NCBI RefSeq assembly: GCF_002858765.1
Contig: NZ_PJRP01000009.1
Location: forward strand, 62,001-126,000
Direction of reading: 5' to 3'
Length of the DNA stretch: 64,000 nucleotides
DNA from: Cupriavidus pauculus
GTDB lineage: Bacteria; Pseudomonadota; Gammaproteobacteria; Burkholderiales; Burkholderiaceae
Shown here: positions 33,420 to 40,913 of the stretch, piece after piece
How positions within the stretch are numbered: the stretch's first letter is position 1
How the letters are laid out: each line of letters begins with the position of its first letter
Notes under the pieces: model-generated
Database searches by the model: none
What the model was told of the DNA's origin: nothing
The model's input: the letters and a program-made list of their open reading frames with translations, nothing else
Position numbers and translations under genes: made by a program

Positions 33420-33971
33420 TCAAATGGTCGCGGCCTGCACAGGCTCCGGCTGAAAGTCGGCCCACAGAGCATCGTGTCGAACAGGGTCAGCATCATTGGT
33501 GAATACGCGCTCGCCTTCGGAATCACGCGGACCGCGCAGAGATTCGTACACAGCGGCACGGACCTGCCTCACCTCGCGGAAGTTGGCGCTGACATCTCGC
33601 TCTACGGGATGGATGACAAAGCGGCCCACGCTGAACTCGTACACTGAGCCGTCCGCGTGCTTCACGTACAGGAGCGCCTCATCACCAGGCTTTTGCGCGA
33701 TGGCTGCGGCCATAAGGTTTCCTTCGGACTCGCTGCCTGCCTTCACGCAGAACAGCACCGGATAGCCGATGGTGCGGCGCGATTGGCCGCGCTTCAGGTC
33801 GATGGTCAGGAACTCGCCAGCGCGCACGATCTCAGACGGATGGGAGTCCACCGCAGGCCGGCGGTCAAAGGTATTGGAAAATTCGATCAGAGCGCCCTTC
33901 GGGAAAACGTGTCCGTCCATCAGGATGGCTTCGGTGCGTTCACCAATGAGCCAATAGTGTTGTTCGTGCAT
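33420..33971 (-). CDS. Hypothetical element protein, 183 aa
   Basis: No family recognised. The sequence has beta-rich character, with MDGHVFPKGALIEFSNTFDR, RAGEFLTIDLKRGQSRRT, LLYVKHADGSVYEFSVG and a C-terminal VRAAVYESLRGPRDSEGER. AGGAG is 9 nt upstream of ATG 33971. It lies 53 nt upstream of the tape-measure-like gene and follows the 86-aa gene with a 1-nt gap, so the three are surely one transcript. A minor virion or tail-assembly role would fit the position only. Confidence 0.55.
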   Translation of the reverse strand: MHEQHYWLIGERTEAILMDGHVFPKGALIEFSNTFDRRPAVDSHPSEIVRAGEFLTIDLKRGQSRRTIGYPVLFCVKAGSESEGNLMAAAIAQKPGDEALLYVKHADGSVYEFSVGRFVIHPVERDVSANFREVRQVRAAVYESLRGPRDSEGERVFTNDADPVRHDALWADFQPEPVQAATI

Positions 33972-33972
33972 T

Positions 33973-34233
33973 TCAAAGACTCCTGAATTTGGTGAGGTCG
34001 TACTGCACGCGGCGCGCAGGTTGGATGCGCTCGCAACCTAGCGTCTTCATTGCCTCGTCCATCTCCGCGCCGGTGAACCGCAGGTCCAACCTGAGCCTGT
34101 ATCCCGCTTCACGGAGAGCGCGAAGGGAGACGACGCGCCGCATGCAGCCATTCAGTTCAACGCGCGTGAAGGCTTGCGCTTCCCCGACCAAGGCAGGAAG
34201 GTAGGCCAACAGCGCGGCGTTGCACTTGGTCAT
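33973..34233 (-). CDS. Hypothetical small element protein, 86 aa
   Basis: The start codon overlaps the stop of the preceding 50-aa gene (ATGA at 34233), which implies translational coupling. The sequence begins MTKCNAALLAYLPALVGEAQ and has a central SLRALREAGYRLRLDLRFTG and a basic C-terminus. No family recognised and no membrane segment of convincing length. Confidence 0.5.
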   Translation of the reverse strand: MTKCNAALLAYLPALVGEAQAFTRVELNGCMRRVVSLRALREAGYRLRLDLRFTGAEMDEAMKTLGCERIQPARRVQYDLTKFRSL

Positions 34234-34385
34234 CAGATGGCGCCCTTATCGTCCTTGATGCCAAAGAAGGTGGCACACCACCGAACGTATTCGCGGCCCC
34301 ATTCAGGCGGCATTGCATCAATCAGGGTGCGGGACGGTTGAAACTTGAGTTCATTACCGTTCTCATCGGTGTAGGTTTGGTCCAT
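34233..34385 (-). CDS. Very small element protein, 50 aa
   Basis: The frame from ATG 34385 encodes MDQTYTDENGNELKFQPSRT and ends FFGIKDDKGAI. It is preceded by GGAGA and overlaps the next start by 4 nt (ATGA), which is the main argument that it is real. It contains the aromatic-rich PEWGREYVRWCATFFGI. No family recognised. Confidence 0.5.
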   Translation of the reverse strand: MDQTYTDENGNELKFQPSRTLIDAMPPEWGREYVRWCATFFGIKDDKGAI

Positions 34386-34418
34386 TTCTAATCTCCTTTC
34401 CGGTTTGCGCGAGCTTGG

Positions 34419-35084
34419 TCAGTACACAACCGCAACGCCTTGATCGTTCACCACGGTGCCGTGGCCCGTGTCGTTGCGCAGATCGCGCGGCGCTTGCTGC
34501 CACAAATTTGTTTCATTGCGCTTGTCGGACATGGCGACAAAGTCGCCTCCGGTCTGCCGCGCGTGCTCCCGACTCTCCCGGCGATGCTCGCGTGCCTGCT
34601 CTTGAGCCAGGCTGGCCATCGCCTCCTCGTCACGCGTGCGGTGGTGCTGTTCATACTCGAACGGCATCGCGCTGTAGTCAGCCGACCACTTGCCGAACAC
34701 CTCATCAGCGTTGGCCGGGAGATTGAGGTTGATCGACATCGCGTGCTGCCGCGACATCACCGTGAACTCCTCAGCACGCGCCGCCCATTCCTTGGCGAGT
34801 TCGTCTGCCGGGATTTCGGCAAGCACCGAACGCAGGCAGCGGCCATAGAAGTCGCTCGCCTCAAAGACTTCCATTGCCGAGTTCACCGCATCCGGGTGAC
34901 CGTTGAACGTCTCGCGGAACGCCGTATAGAAGCTGTCCACTGTGCCGTGGCCGCGCACGCGGAGTTCCACGTAGATACGCAGCGCCTTGAGGCCGGCCAG
35001 ATGACGAAGGACCCAATCTTGCGCGAAGTGAGAAGGTGCCAGCGCTAGGTCTTGGCCGATGATTTGAATAGCATAATTACGCAT
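34419..35084 (-). CDS. Hypothetical element protein, 221 aa, first gene of the left operon
   Basis: GGAG lies 9 nt before ATG 35084. The N-terminal half is helical (LRHLAGLKALRIYVELRVRG). A region around residues 140-175 is rich in His/Glu/Arg (EQHHRTRDEEAMASLAQEQA) and looks like a coiled coil. No domain recognised. It is the promoter-proximal gene of the operon that carries the tape-measure-like protein, divergent from the regulatory operon. Confidence 0.55.
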   Translation of the reverse strand: MRNYAIQIIGQDLALAPSHFAQDWVLRHLAGLKALRIYVELRVRGHGTVDSFYTAFRETFNGHPDAVNSAMEVFEASDFYGRCLRSVLAEIPADELAKEWAARAEEFTVMSRQHAMSINLNLPANADEVFGKWSADYSAMPFEYEQHHRTRDEEAMASLAQEQAREHRRESREHARQTGGDFVAMSDKRNETNLWQQAPRDLRNDTGHGTVVNDQGVAVVY

Positions 35085-35338
35085 TTTGTTTAACTCCGAT
35101 ATGCGACTTTATTTATATTTATTTAGCCTGTTGTCGCGTTAAGGCGTACAAGAATCGTATCCGTTTCAGAGACAGTCATACCGTACACAGATGGCCTAAC
35201 GATGGGCTAATACCTAGTTTTCAACGGGATATTCAGCCTTTACATCGGAGGAAGCATGTGAACACTGCCTCTTAACCGGGGGCATGGCATTAGGCCGATA
35301 ATCCGCTCATGAACAGGACAAACGAGCGAGGAAATTTA
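35085..35338. promoter_or_regulatory. Divergent control region of the element
   Basis: This 254-nt region separates the two opposing operons. An AT-rich block at about 35104-35130 would suit the leftward promoter. Two direct copies of ATGG(C/G)CTAA start at 35191 and 35202, one helical turn apart, and a third in inverted orientation (ATTAGGCC, 35289-35296) lies nearer the HTH gene. These look like operator half-sites for the HTH proteins encoded immediately downstream. Confidence 0.5.
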
Positions 35339-35638
35339 ATGTCAAATTCCCATAAAAATATTGTGACGCCGGGCGACATGCTTGCCGCCCTGATTGCGAA
35401 GGCTGGTGTGACCCGGCAAGAGTTCGCATCCCGTATGGGCGTGGATCGCAATACGGTGTATCGCCTGCTCAGCAACGAACGGCCCATCACGGCCATGTAC
35501 GCACTGGCCATCGAGCAGGCGCACCCACACCCGGACAACCTCGCATCGCAGTGGATCGGCGCGCAAGCCGCGTATGACCTCTACATGGCCCAGTCAGGCG
35601 GCAAGAAACAGAGAAAGCAAACGGAGGTTGCGCAATGA
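35339..35638 (+). CDS. HTH regulator, HigA-like (XRE family)
   Basis: A 99-aa protein from ATG 35339 (GAGGAAA upstream; ATG 35309 has no ribosome site). Residues ~12-70 form a HigA-type helix-turn-helix: TPGDMLAALIAKAGVTRQEF and ASRMGVDRNTVYRLLSNERP, then the ISPEMAL-like ITAMYALAIEQ and a C-terminal WIGAQAAYDLYMAQ. No HigB toxin is adjacent, so it is more likely the element's repressor or switch protein than an antitoxin. Its stop overlaps the next start (ATGA). Confidence 0.75.
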   Translation: MSNSHKNIVTPGDMLAALIAKAGVTRQEFASRMGVDRNTVYRLLSNERPITAMYALAIEQAHPHPDNLASQWIGAQAAYDLYMAQSGGKKQRKQTEVAQ

Positions 35639-35922
35639 GCACAAGCAAACGACAGTTGCAACAGCGCGAGTGCATCCTGTCCATCCGGCACCCCGGCCTG
35701 CGCCTTCGCAAAATGATGGAATTCGCGGGAATTCAGCGATGTGAGATGGCCGCACGCATGCATATCTCAGAAGGCGAGCTTCAGCGACTGATCCTTGGTG
35801 ACAGGCCGCTGACTTGGTATTTGTCGCGGCGCATCGCAAGCTCACTGGTCCGAGGCTACAACCGACTGGGAGACTGGAAGGCGCTACAAATAGAGGTTGA
35901 CGGCCAACGGAGCGGGCGATGA
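35635..35922 (+). CDS. Second small HTH-like protein
   Basis: A 95-aa protein translationally coupled to the preceding HTH gene (ATGA overlap, ACGGAGG upstream). The sequence RHPGLRLRKMMEFAGIQRCE followed by MAARMHISEGELQRLILGDR again reads as an XRE-type helix-turn-helix, with the conserved spacing of a HigA-like fold. Two tandem regulators suggest a paired switch, or a repressor and anti-repressor. Confidence 0.6.
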   Translation: MSTSKRQLQQRECILSIRHPGLRLRKMMEFAGIQRCEMAARMHISEGELQRLILGDRPLTWYLSRRIASSLVRGYNRLGDWKALQIEVDGQRSGR

Positions 35923-36050
35923 ACGAAGCCATCAACCTGCTGTACGAGGCTGGGCAGGTCGCGGCGCTGCTGGCCCTGATCGTTGCCTGCTGGCTTCCAA
36001 AGGCCGCCCTTCTTCAACTGGCGCAAGCCATCAACCCATTCCGGAGGTAA
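35919..36050 (+). CDS. Single-pass small membrane protein, 43 aa
   Basis: The frame overlaps the previous stop (ATGA at 35919) and encodes a protein with one hydrophobic segment, QVAALLALIVACWLPKAALL, flanked by charged ends (ending NPFRR). It lies in the regulatory operon and its stop is 2 nt before the next start. Too short to assign; a membrane-acting small protein such as an exclusion or holin-like factor is possible. Confidence 0.45.
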   Translation: MNEAINLLYEAGQVAALLALIVACWLPKAALLQLAQAINPFRR

Positions 36051-36052
36051 TC

Positions 36053-36502
36053 GTGACTATTGCTTATCTGAACAGTGACAACAGCGTGGAATTCGAACGC
36101 GTGCACCAACTGATCGCGTACATGGAGAAGAACCACATGGACCGCATCGGTGTATATGCGCTGCAAAGGACGAAGGGCGTGCATCCCCTTGATGCGTGGG
36201 TCACAGCGTTCGCCGCAATCGTGACGTTGCAGCGCGGAACAAGCATTGTTCCTTTGCTCTTGCAAGAGATGGACTTGACCGTGCAACCGACCGTCGCAGC
36301 CAACATGGCGGCCATCGAAGTCCACGATGGTGTAGGCGCATTCCTTCACGGTGAACCAGTGTGGACGGTGAAGGATTCCGAACAGGCACTGCAACAGATA
36401 GCAGGAAGCGGCAAGCGCCTTGTCACCCGGAAGGCCGCAGAGGCGGAACTGGCAACGGTGCGCGAGCGGATCAAGGCCAACGGCCATTCCGTGCAGCACT
36501 AA
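36053..36502 (+). CDS. Hypothetical element protein, 149 aa
   Basis: The start is GTG 36053, with CGGAGGT 5 nt upstream; the open frame extends further but without a ribosome site. The sequence has a helical N-terminus (VEFERVHQLIAYMEKNHMDR) and a C-terminal basic helix (KAAEAELATVRERIKANGHS). No family recognised. A 7-bp hairpin GGCCCGA/TCGGGCC (36511-36537) lies 8 nt past the stop and may end or stabilise the transcript. Confidence 0.5.
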   Translation: MTIAYLNSDNSVEFERVHQLIAYMEKNHMDRIGVYALQRTKGVHPLDAWVTAFAAIVTLQRGTSIVPLLLQEMDLTVQPTVAANMAAIEVHDGVGAFLHGEPVWTVKDSEQALQQIAGSGKRLVTRKAAEAELATVRERIKANGHSVQH

Positions 36503-36568
36503 AGAACAAAGGCCCGACAGCTTGTGACTATCGGGCCTCCAACCTCAACCAACTCAGGAGCAACAACG

Positions 36569-36784
36569 ATGCGAGCGCAAGAGGAGTATCGGCGCGGCCT
36601 GTGTTCCTGGCAACGCTATCGCTCCGGACATCACGGATGCAAGGCACGAGGAGAAAAAGGAGGCCGCACAGTGGGACTTCCGGCGACTACAGCCAGGGGA
36701 TGGCTACCGGCACTGTGCGGCACGAACGGAGGTAAAGCGAGCGAAGGACAAGCAACAACTGCAGCCAGACGGAACCGGAACTGA
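36569..36784 (+). CDS. Doubtful small ORF after the hairpin
   Basis: ATG 36569 has a good AGGAG 8 nt upstream, and the frame begins MRAQEEYRRGLCSWQRYRSG. After that the composition becomes Gly/Arg/Thr-rich, while the +1 frame of the same DNA reads more like protein (DARHEEKKEAAQWDFRRL, up to about 36820). This could be a small gene with a frameshift. The stretch 36503-36943 holds nothing else I can name. Confidence 0.25.
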   Translation: MRAQEEYRRGLCSWQRYRSGHHGCKARGEKGGRTVGLPATTARGWLPALCGTNGGKASEGQATTAARRNRN

Positions 36785-36943
36785 ACCTTTGGCTTGTCAC
36801 AGCCGGGATTGGCCGTAACACAGAAATCGTACTGGAGTCGAGTGAACATCGGACGCAGCTGTGTGTCCGTCGCTGACATGCCACATGGACACTCCAAACG
36901 CAGCGTCGCGTTAGAGAATAGGCCAGACGAACAGGAGAGCGCG

Positions 36944-37168
36944 ATGCGATCAACCTACTCAATCGATCCCAAGATCAACGCGGCAGCAATGGAGGCTCTC
37001 AAGGCTCAGGGCTTCTCGCTGGCCGATTACATCCGCCACGCCCTGGCTCACGTAGCAGAGGGAAATCCTGTGCCGTTCGCTCGCCGCGACTTCGGGTTTC
37101 GTGAGGGCCGCCCCAAGGGCTGGAAGCCGAAGCCGAAGCCCAAGCCCCCGGAGCAAGACGCGGCCTAA
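36944..37168 (+). CDS. RelB/DinJ-like ribbon-helix-helix protein without visible toxin
   Basis: A 74-aa protein from ATG 36944 (AGGAG upstream). It reads MRSTYSIDPKINAAAMEALK then AQGFSLADYIRHALAHVAEG and PVPFARRDF, which follows the RelB/DinJ antitoxin pattern (ribbon strand, two helices, then the PF-x-x-R segment). The tail is Lys/Pro-rich. No RelE/YafQ-like toxin is encoded on either side, so it may be a plain DNA-binding repressor acting on the VapE operon immediately downstream. Confidence 0.55.
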   Translation: MRSTYSIDPKINAAAMEALKAQGFSLADYIRHALAHVAEGNPVPFARRDFGFREGRPKGWKPKPKPKPPEQDAA

Positions 37169-37299
37169 TCGGCCCACAGGAACACCGTACGACCGCTACC
37201 GGGCGGACTCCCGGACCCAATAGGCCCAGCGCGGCCTACCCAAGACGTGATCGCCAGACTCCGGCTAACAGCAGCTTGACCAGTCGATACGCAAAAGAA

Positions 37300-37330
37300 A
37301 AGCCGCAACGGCCAGTAACCGGTGCGGCTT
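37300..37330 (+). other. Stem-loop upstream of the VapE-type gene
   Basis: Perfect 8-bp arms AAGCCGCA/TGCGGCTT enclose a 15-nt loop with a further short stem. It lies between the RelB-like gene and ATG 37368, preceded by an A-rich tract and not followed by a T-run on the plus strand, so it may be a processing or attenuation site rather than a simple terminator. Confidence 0.45.
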
Positions 37331-37367
37331 CAAATTCGATTGGCTATGCAAGTAACCGGAGTTAAGT

Positions 37368-39038
37368 ATGGCGGCCAGCAATGTAGGCGGCAACGAGAAT
37401 ATTGAGCACACTGGCGCGCCGGTGGATGGTGAGGTTGATACCTCTCCGTGGGGCGAAGAAGATGAATACGCCGGGATGCTTGAGCACGGGCGACGGGAAG
37501 AGCAAAAGGCCGTGCTGCGGTTAGCCGATAACAAACTGCGTGGCGAGGAGGCTGCGGCGCTGGCACGCCTTGAACCTGATCTGGTGAAGCGCGCCAAGGC
37601 TCTGAAAAGGCTGGGTGCCTTTGACTTTCCTGAAGAGAAGCCAGTGAACAACGGCGGCATGGTTGTGATGCGCGCGTCCAAGACTGACCTTAACTTCTGG
37701 GCATTCTATGATGCCATGTTCGGCACCGAACTCCCCAGCAGGCCGCACTTTGATACTTTCCGTGGCGCTCCTGTGGACCACACCGGCAATGAATTTGATG
37801 CGCGCTCGCCGATCATGGAGATGGTCAAGGCGGTGAAGGCCGCAGAAATCCATGAGGTCAGCGCAGAGGATATCCGCCGCACCTACAGAGAGTGGATGCT
37901 GAATGATCGCATGAATGATCTCGCGCACAACTTCTCTGCTCGCATTCCGCAATGGGACGGAAAGTCGCGGCTTGACACGTTCCTGTTCCAATACATCGGG
38001 GCATTCGACAATGACACAAATCGGGCATTCGGGAAGTATTTCTGGCTGTCCCTGTACAACCGCATCACCGATCCGGGGTGCTTCGCGCCAATGGCCCTTG
38101 CGCTATTCGGGCGGCAAGGTTCAGGCAAATCAAACATCGGACGGATGATCTGTAAGGAGGTGGTCGGACCAATTGTCGGCCCCAAAGCAGAAACGGTGCC
38201 GATGAACCTTGGTGTGAAGACAATGAATCCATTTCTGCGAGCCATCACCGGGAAGAGCATTATAGCCAACGTCGGTGAAATGACCGGCTTCGGTCGTGCA
38301 GATATCAACTTCATCAAAGACTTCATGACGCGCGCAAATGATTTGATGGACCAGAAGTATGAGAAGCACATTGGTCAGCCGCGCCAGTGGATCGTGATGA
38401 TGGACTCGAATAAGTACGAGGGCCTTCAGCGCGATGACACAGGCAATCGCCGCTTCTATCCGATGTTTGTTGGGCAGTTGCCGGACAAGGATGGTCAGCC
38501 GCAATGGTCCAAAGACTTCACCATCAAAGAAGAGATGTTCAATGAATCATTCTGGCAGATCATGGCAGAGTGCCGCGAGTGGATGAAGACCGAAGGCGGG
38601 GGTGATGGCTACAAGAACATGGTTGAAGATGTTTCAGAATTGGTTCTCAAGTTCAACGATGATGAGCGCGCAATGGATCGCGGCACTGTGCACGACCCGG
38701 AGTTGGAAGATGCCTTTGTTCCAGGGTTGCTTAAGTGCAGAATGCGCTATGTCAAAAAGCGCGACGGCTCAGGGAGGGGCGGCGTGCGAATTGACATAGT
38801 GGATTTGAACAAGGCAATCATGTCTCTCTACACCACCAGCAAAGGCCCGCAAAAAAATCACCTTGATACAAAGCTGACGGCCCTTGGTGGTGAATTCGCA
38901 AAGGACGGAAAAGGGACTTTTGTTTGGATTCCTTGCGATAACATTGACGCGTTTGTTGCAAAGTTGAATTCTGGCGGCGAGGAATATGAAGACACCGGGG
39001 AAGTTCGACACGCAGTTGATGAAAACCGCGGATTCTGA
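37368..39038 (+). CDS. VapE/VirE-family P-loop ATPase (probable replication helicase)
   Basis: A 556-aa protein starting at ATG 37368 with GGAG upstream. Walker A is LALFGRQGSGKSNIGRM near residues 244-260, a probable Walker B/sensor region is SIIANVGEMTGFGRADINFI, and the family-typical LQRDDTGNRRFYPMFVGQLP follows. VapE-family proteins are common in phage satellites and prophages, where they act with a primase domain or as Rep-like helicases. The first ~90 residues are acidic and carry no recognisable primase. An iteron cluster directly downstream strengthens a replication-initiator role. Confidence 0.82.
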   Translation: MAASNVGGNENIEHTGAPVDGEVDTSPWGEEDEYAGMLEHGRREEQKAVLRLADNKLRGEEAAALARLEPDLVKRAKALKRLGAFDFPEEKPVNNGGMVVMRASKTDLNFWAFYDAMFGTELPSRPHFDTFRGAPVDHTGNEFDARSPIMEMVKAVKAAEIHEVSAEDIRRTYREWMLNDRMNDLAHNFSARIPQWDGKSRLDTFLFQYIGAFDNDTNRAFGKYFWLSLYNRITDPGCFAPMALALFGRQGSGKSNIGRMICKEVVGPIVGPKAETVPMNLGVKTMNPFLRAITGKSIIANVGEMTGFGRADINFIKDFMTRANDLMDQKYEKHIGQPRQWIVMMDSNKYEGLQRDDTGNRRFYPMFVGQLPDKDGQPQWSKDFTIKEEMFNESFWQIMAECREWMKTEGGGDGYKNMVEDVSELVLKFNDDERAMDRGTVHDPELEDAFVPGLLKCRMRYVKKRDGSGRGGVRIDIVDLNKAIMSLYTTSKGPQKNHLDTKLTALGGEFAKDGKGTFVWIPCDNIDAFVAKLNSGGEEYEDTGEVRHAVDENRGF

Positions 39039-39071
39039 TTGAATATTTAGTTATATTGCCTGCTGGCATTG

Positions 39072-39113
39072 GGCGGAACTCTTGAGTCAAATAGGCTCTT
39101 GATTCCGCCATTT
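39072..39113 (+). terminator. Terminator-like hairpin after the VapE-type gene
   Basis: GGCGGAA/TTCCGCC arms with a partly paired CTCTTGAGTC...GGCTCTTGAT interior are followed by ATTTTAATT, 34 nt past the stop. Confidence 0.45.
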
Positions 39114-39172
39114 TAATTGAAACGCGCGCAAATAATCTTGTATTGCCGCACCATTTGGCTGCGGATTTCGCC

Positions 39173-39452
39173 CTTAAGTGCCCCCTTAAGTGACAGCTAA
39201 GTACATTGGATTCTCTTATAAAACAACGGCTTATTTCCTTAAGTGCCTTAGGTGCCTTAAAGTTATCCGCAAATGCAAAACCCGCCGGATCCACTAGCCA
39301 TATACATTTCAAATCCTTGTCACTTAAGGCACTTAAGGCACTTAAGGAAATAGAGAACACCGGAAACCCAGCAGCGGCACAGCTTAACAGTGAACGCCCT
39401 TAAGTGACAGCAGCAGCGAGACCAAGCACTTAAGGAATTAGAGGCACTTAAG
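39173..39452. repeat. Iteron cluster, probable replication origin of the element
   Basis: Nine exact copies of CTTAAGTG or its complement CACTTAAG start at 39173, 39185, 39238, 39321, 39330, 39339, 39399, 39427 and 39445, plus CTTAGGTG at 39247. Three copies are in tandem with a 9-nt period. Longer matches recur, for example CTTAAGTGACAGC twice and CACTTAAGGAA(A/T)TAGAG twice. The copies form an inverted arrangement (CTTAAGTG to the left, CACTTAAG in the centre) beside AT-rich DNA (39039-39170), directly downstream of the VapE-type ATPase gene. The stretch 39453-39699 shows no gene I can support. Confidence 0.8.
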
Positions 39453-39699
39453 CAATCATCAACAGTTCATCTTGGATTGTCCCAATCCACCAGCCATGCG
39501 GCTGGACCGCTCCCATCAGCACACCGACAGTCACTCGCGGCCCATCGCCCAACGCCAACCAGAACACGTTCGTGGATCGAACTGCACGCGGCACTCCCAA
39601 GCGCCAACGAACACGCCACCGCTCGCGGCGAACACTGGCCCCAGACATACTCGCTCGCGTACGCAGAACACAAGCGCGGCAGGCCCGGCGCGAACGACC

Positions 39700-40221
39700 A
39701 TGAGCACGATCACACGTATCCCAGCGTCCGAGTTTGGCGACCCCGAATTTGCGAAGCTCAACCTGGACTACTTCCACGAGTATGTCACGTACCGTGTCCA
39801 CGGATACGCTCCGCAGGTTGCCTTCATCCGCGTCTTCGGCAACGAACAGGCCATGCACAACGGTCACCTGAAGATCCACGAAATTGAGCACAACCCGTGG
39901 GTGCGTGCAACCCTCGCCAAGCGCCTGCACGAGGCCAAGAACCGTGACCTGTGGAATGACAAGATCGCCACGCTGGAACTCCTGAGCGTGCTGCGCGACC
40001 CTGCGGCAAAGCACCCTTCTCGTGTCACAGCCATCAAGGAGCTAAATGTGCTCCACGGCATCACGATCACCGACGAGAAGGGCAACACCCGTCGCGGCAT
40101 GTCCCTGGACGAGTTTTACAAGGCCCACGGCACGCCGCCTGCCGGAGTACCGGCCACGAACCCATCACCGACACACGACCCGGTGGACGGGGCCAACGAA
40201 CCGCGCCCCACGACCCATTGA
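39700..40221 (+). CDS. Phage small-terminase-like protein
   Basis: A 173-aa protein from ATG 39700. The N-terminal half reads DYFHEYVTYRVHGYAPQVAF then EIEHNPWVRATLAKRLHEAK, matching the helix-turn-helix plus 'NPxVRA' pattern of small terminases. The middle reads LLSVLRDPAAKHPSRVTAIK then ELNVLHGITITDEKGNTRRG, which I recall from terminase small subunits of podovirus-like phages. The C-terminal 40 residues are Pro/Thr-rich. No large terminase is present. A satellite that supplies its own small terminase can redirect a helper phage's packaging, so this gene is central to the satellite interpretation. Confidence 0.68.
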   Translation: MSTITRIPASEFGDPEFAKLNLDYFHEYVTYRVHGYAPQVAFIRVFGNEQAMHNGHLKIHEIEHNPWVRATLAKRLHEAKNRDLWNDKIATLELLSVLRDPAAKHPSRVTAIKELNVLHGITITDEKGNTRRGMSLDEFYKAHGTPPAGVPATNPSPTHDPVDGANEPRPTTH

Positions 40222-40409
40222 CCCAGCCGTAACGCCGCGCCCAATAGAACACCGATCCCACGGGCTACAGGACGCGGCCCGTCCCCTCCTAGTCCCGCAC
40301 TCTCCTCCACCTAAGCACCAACCCCACAAATCATGAGCGATTCGCACCATAAGCAACCGCCCTTTGGAGGCAGGGTGCGTTTGAGCAGTCGCATACAGGA
40401 GCACCGACC

Positions 40410-40847
40410 ATGAACCCATTCGCATGGACCGTTGACCACCTCAACCAACCGGGATTTAGTGCAGCGCTGTTGGAGGTGTCGGATCTTGATGCAAGGTGCG
40501 CAGCGCTGAAGTACGACATGGGGAAGGCGATCAAGGTTGAGACGTTGGACTGCGCGACGTTCAACCCGCGTTTCCGTGGCATGGACTCCGCGACACGACA
40601 CAAGGAGGCTATCGCAGAGTCTTGGAAGCGTGAAGAGGTCGTGGCGGCCCGTCTCACGCGAGATGGCGTGCGGTGTACTGTCGATGGCGTATCAACGGAC
40701 AGCAGGAGCTTGCGCGAATCGTTCCGGGTTCACGGCCTGCCAGACCACAAGCACATTCGATTCCGAATGAGCCTGAAGGCGTCACGCGCAGCGACGTTTG
40801 TATGGGAAGGCTTCGAGTATCACTTTGAACTTGTTGCGCTTGGCTGA
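40410..40847 (+). CDS. Hypothetical cargo protein, 145 aa
   Basis: ATG 40410 follows AGGAG by 8 nt. The sequence begins MNPFAWTVDHLNQPGFSAAL and shows a mixed alpha/beta pattern with AAIFMRM-like strands late (RFRMSLKASRAATFVWEGFE). No family recognised. A stem-loop of the ACCGCC type precedes it (about 40356-40374). It is the first gene after the terminase-like gene, in the region where satellites often carry accessory or anti-phage genes. Confidence 0.5.
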   Translation: MNPFAWTVDHLNQPGFSAALLEVSDLDARCAALKYDMGKAIKVETLDCATFNPRFRGMDSATRHKEAIAESWKREEVVAARLTRDGVRCTVDGVSTDSRSLRESFRVHGLPDHKHIRFRMSLKASRAATFVWEGFEYHFELVALG

Positions 40848-40913
40848 CGGCAACCTGCCAGGCGCACCGTTGTGTTGTACATTTGCCGGACAACAACACA
40901 AGCGGGTCGAACA

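Noticed and set aside
35339-35922. HigBA toxin-antitoxin pair
   Set aside because: Both genes look like HTH proteins; neither resembles a HigB/RelE-fold toxin, and the order and control region fit a phage-type switch better.
39206-39403. 65-aa ORF ending with LSLKALKALKE repeats
   Set aside because: The repeated peptide is only the translation of the CACTTAAGG iterons; there is no ribosome site.
39173-39452. CRISPR array
   Set aside because: The repeated unit is 8 bp, occurs in both orientations with irregular spacing from 1 to about 75 nt, and no cas gene is near. An iteron cluster fits better.
39448-40014. 188-aa minus-strand ORF overlapping the terminase-like gene
   Set aside because: Its C-terminal 40 residues look protein-like, but there is no ribosome site and it lies opposite a gene with better family resemblance and strand context. 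Not excluded completely.
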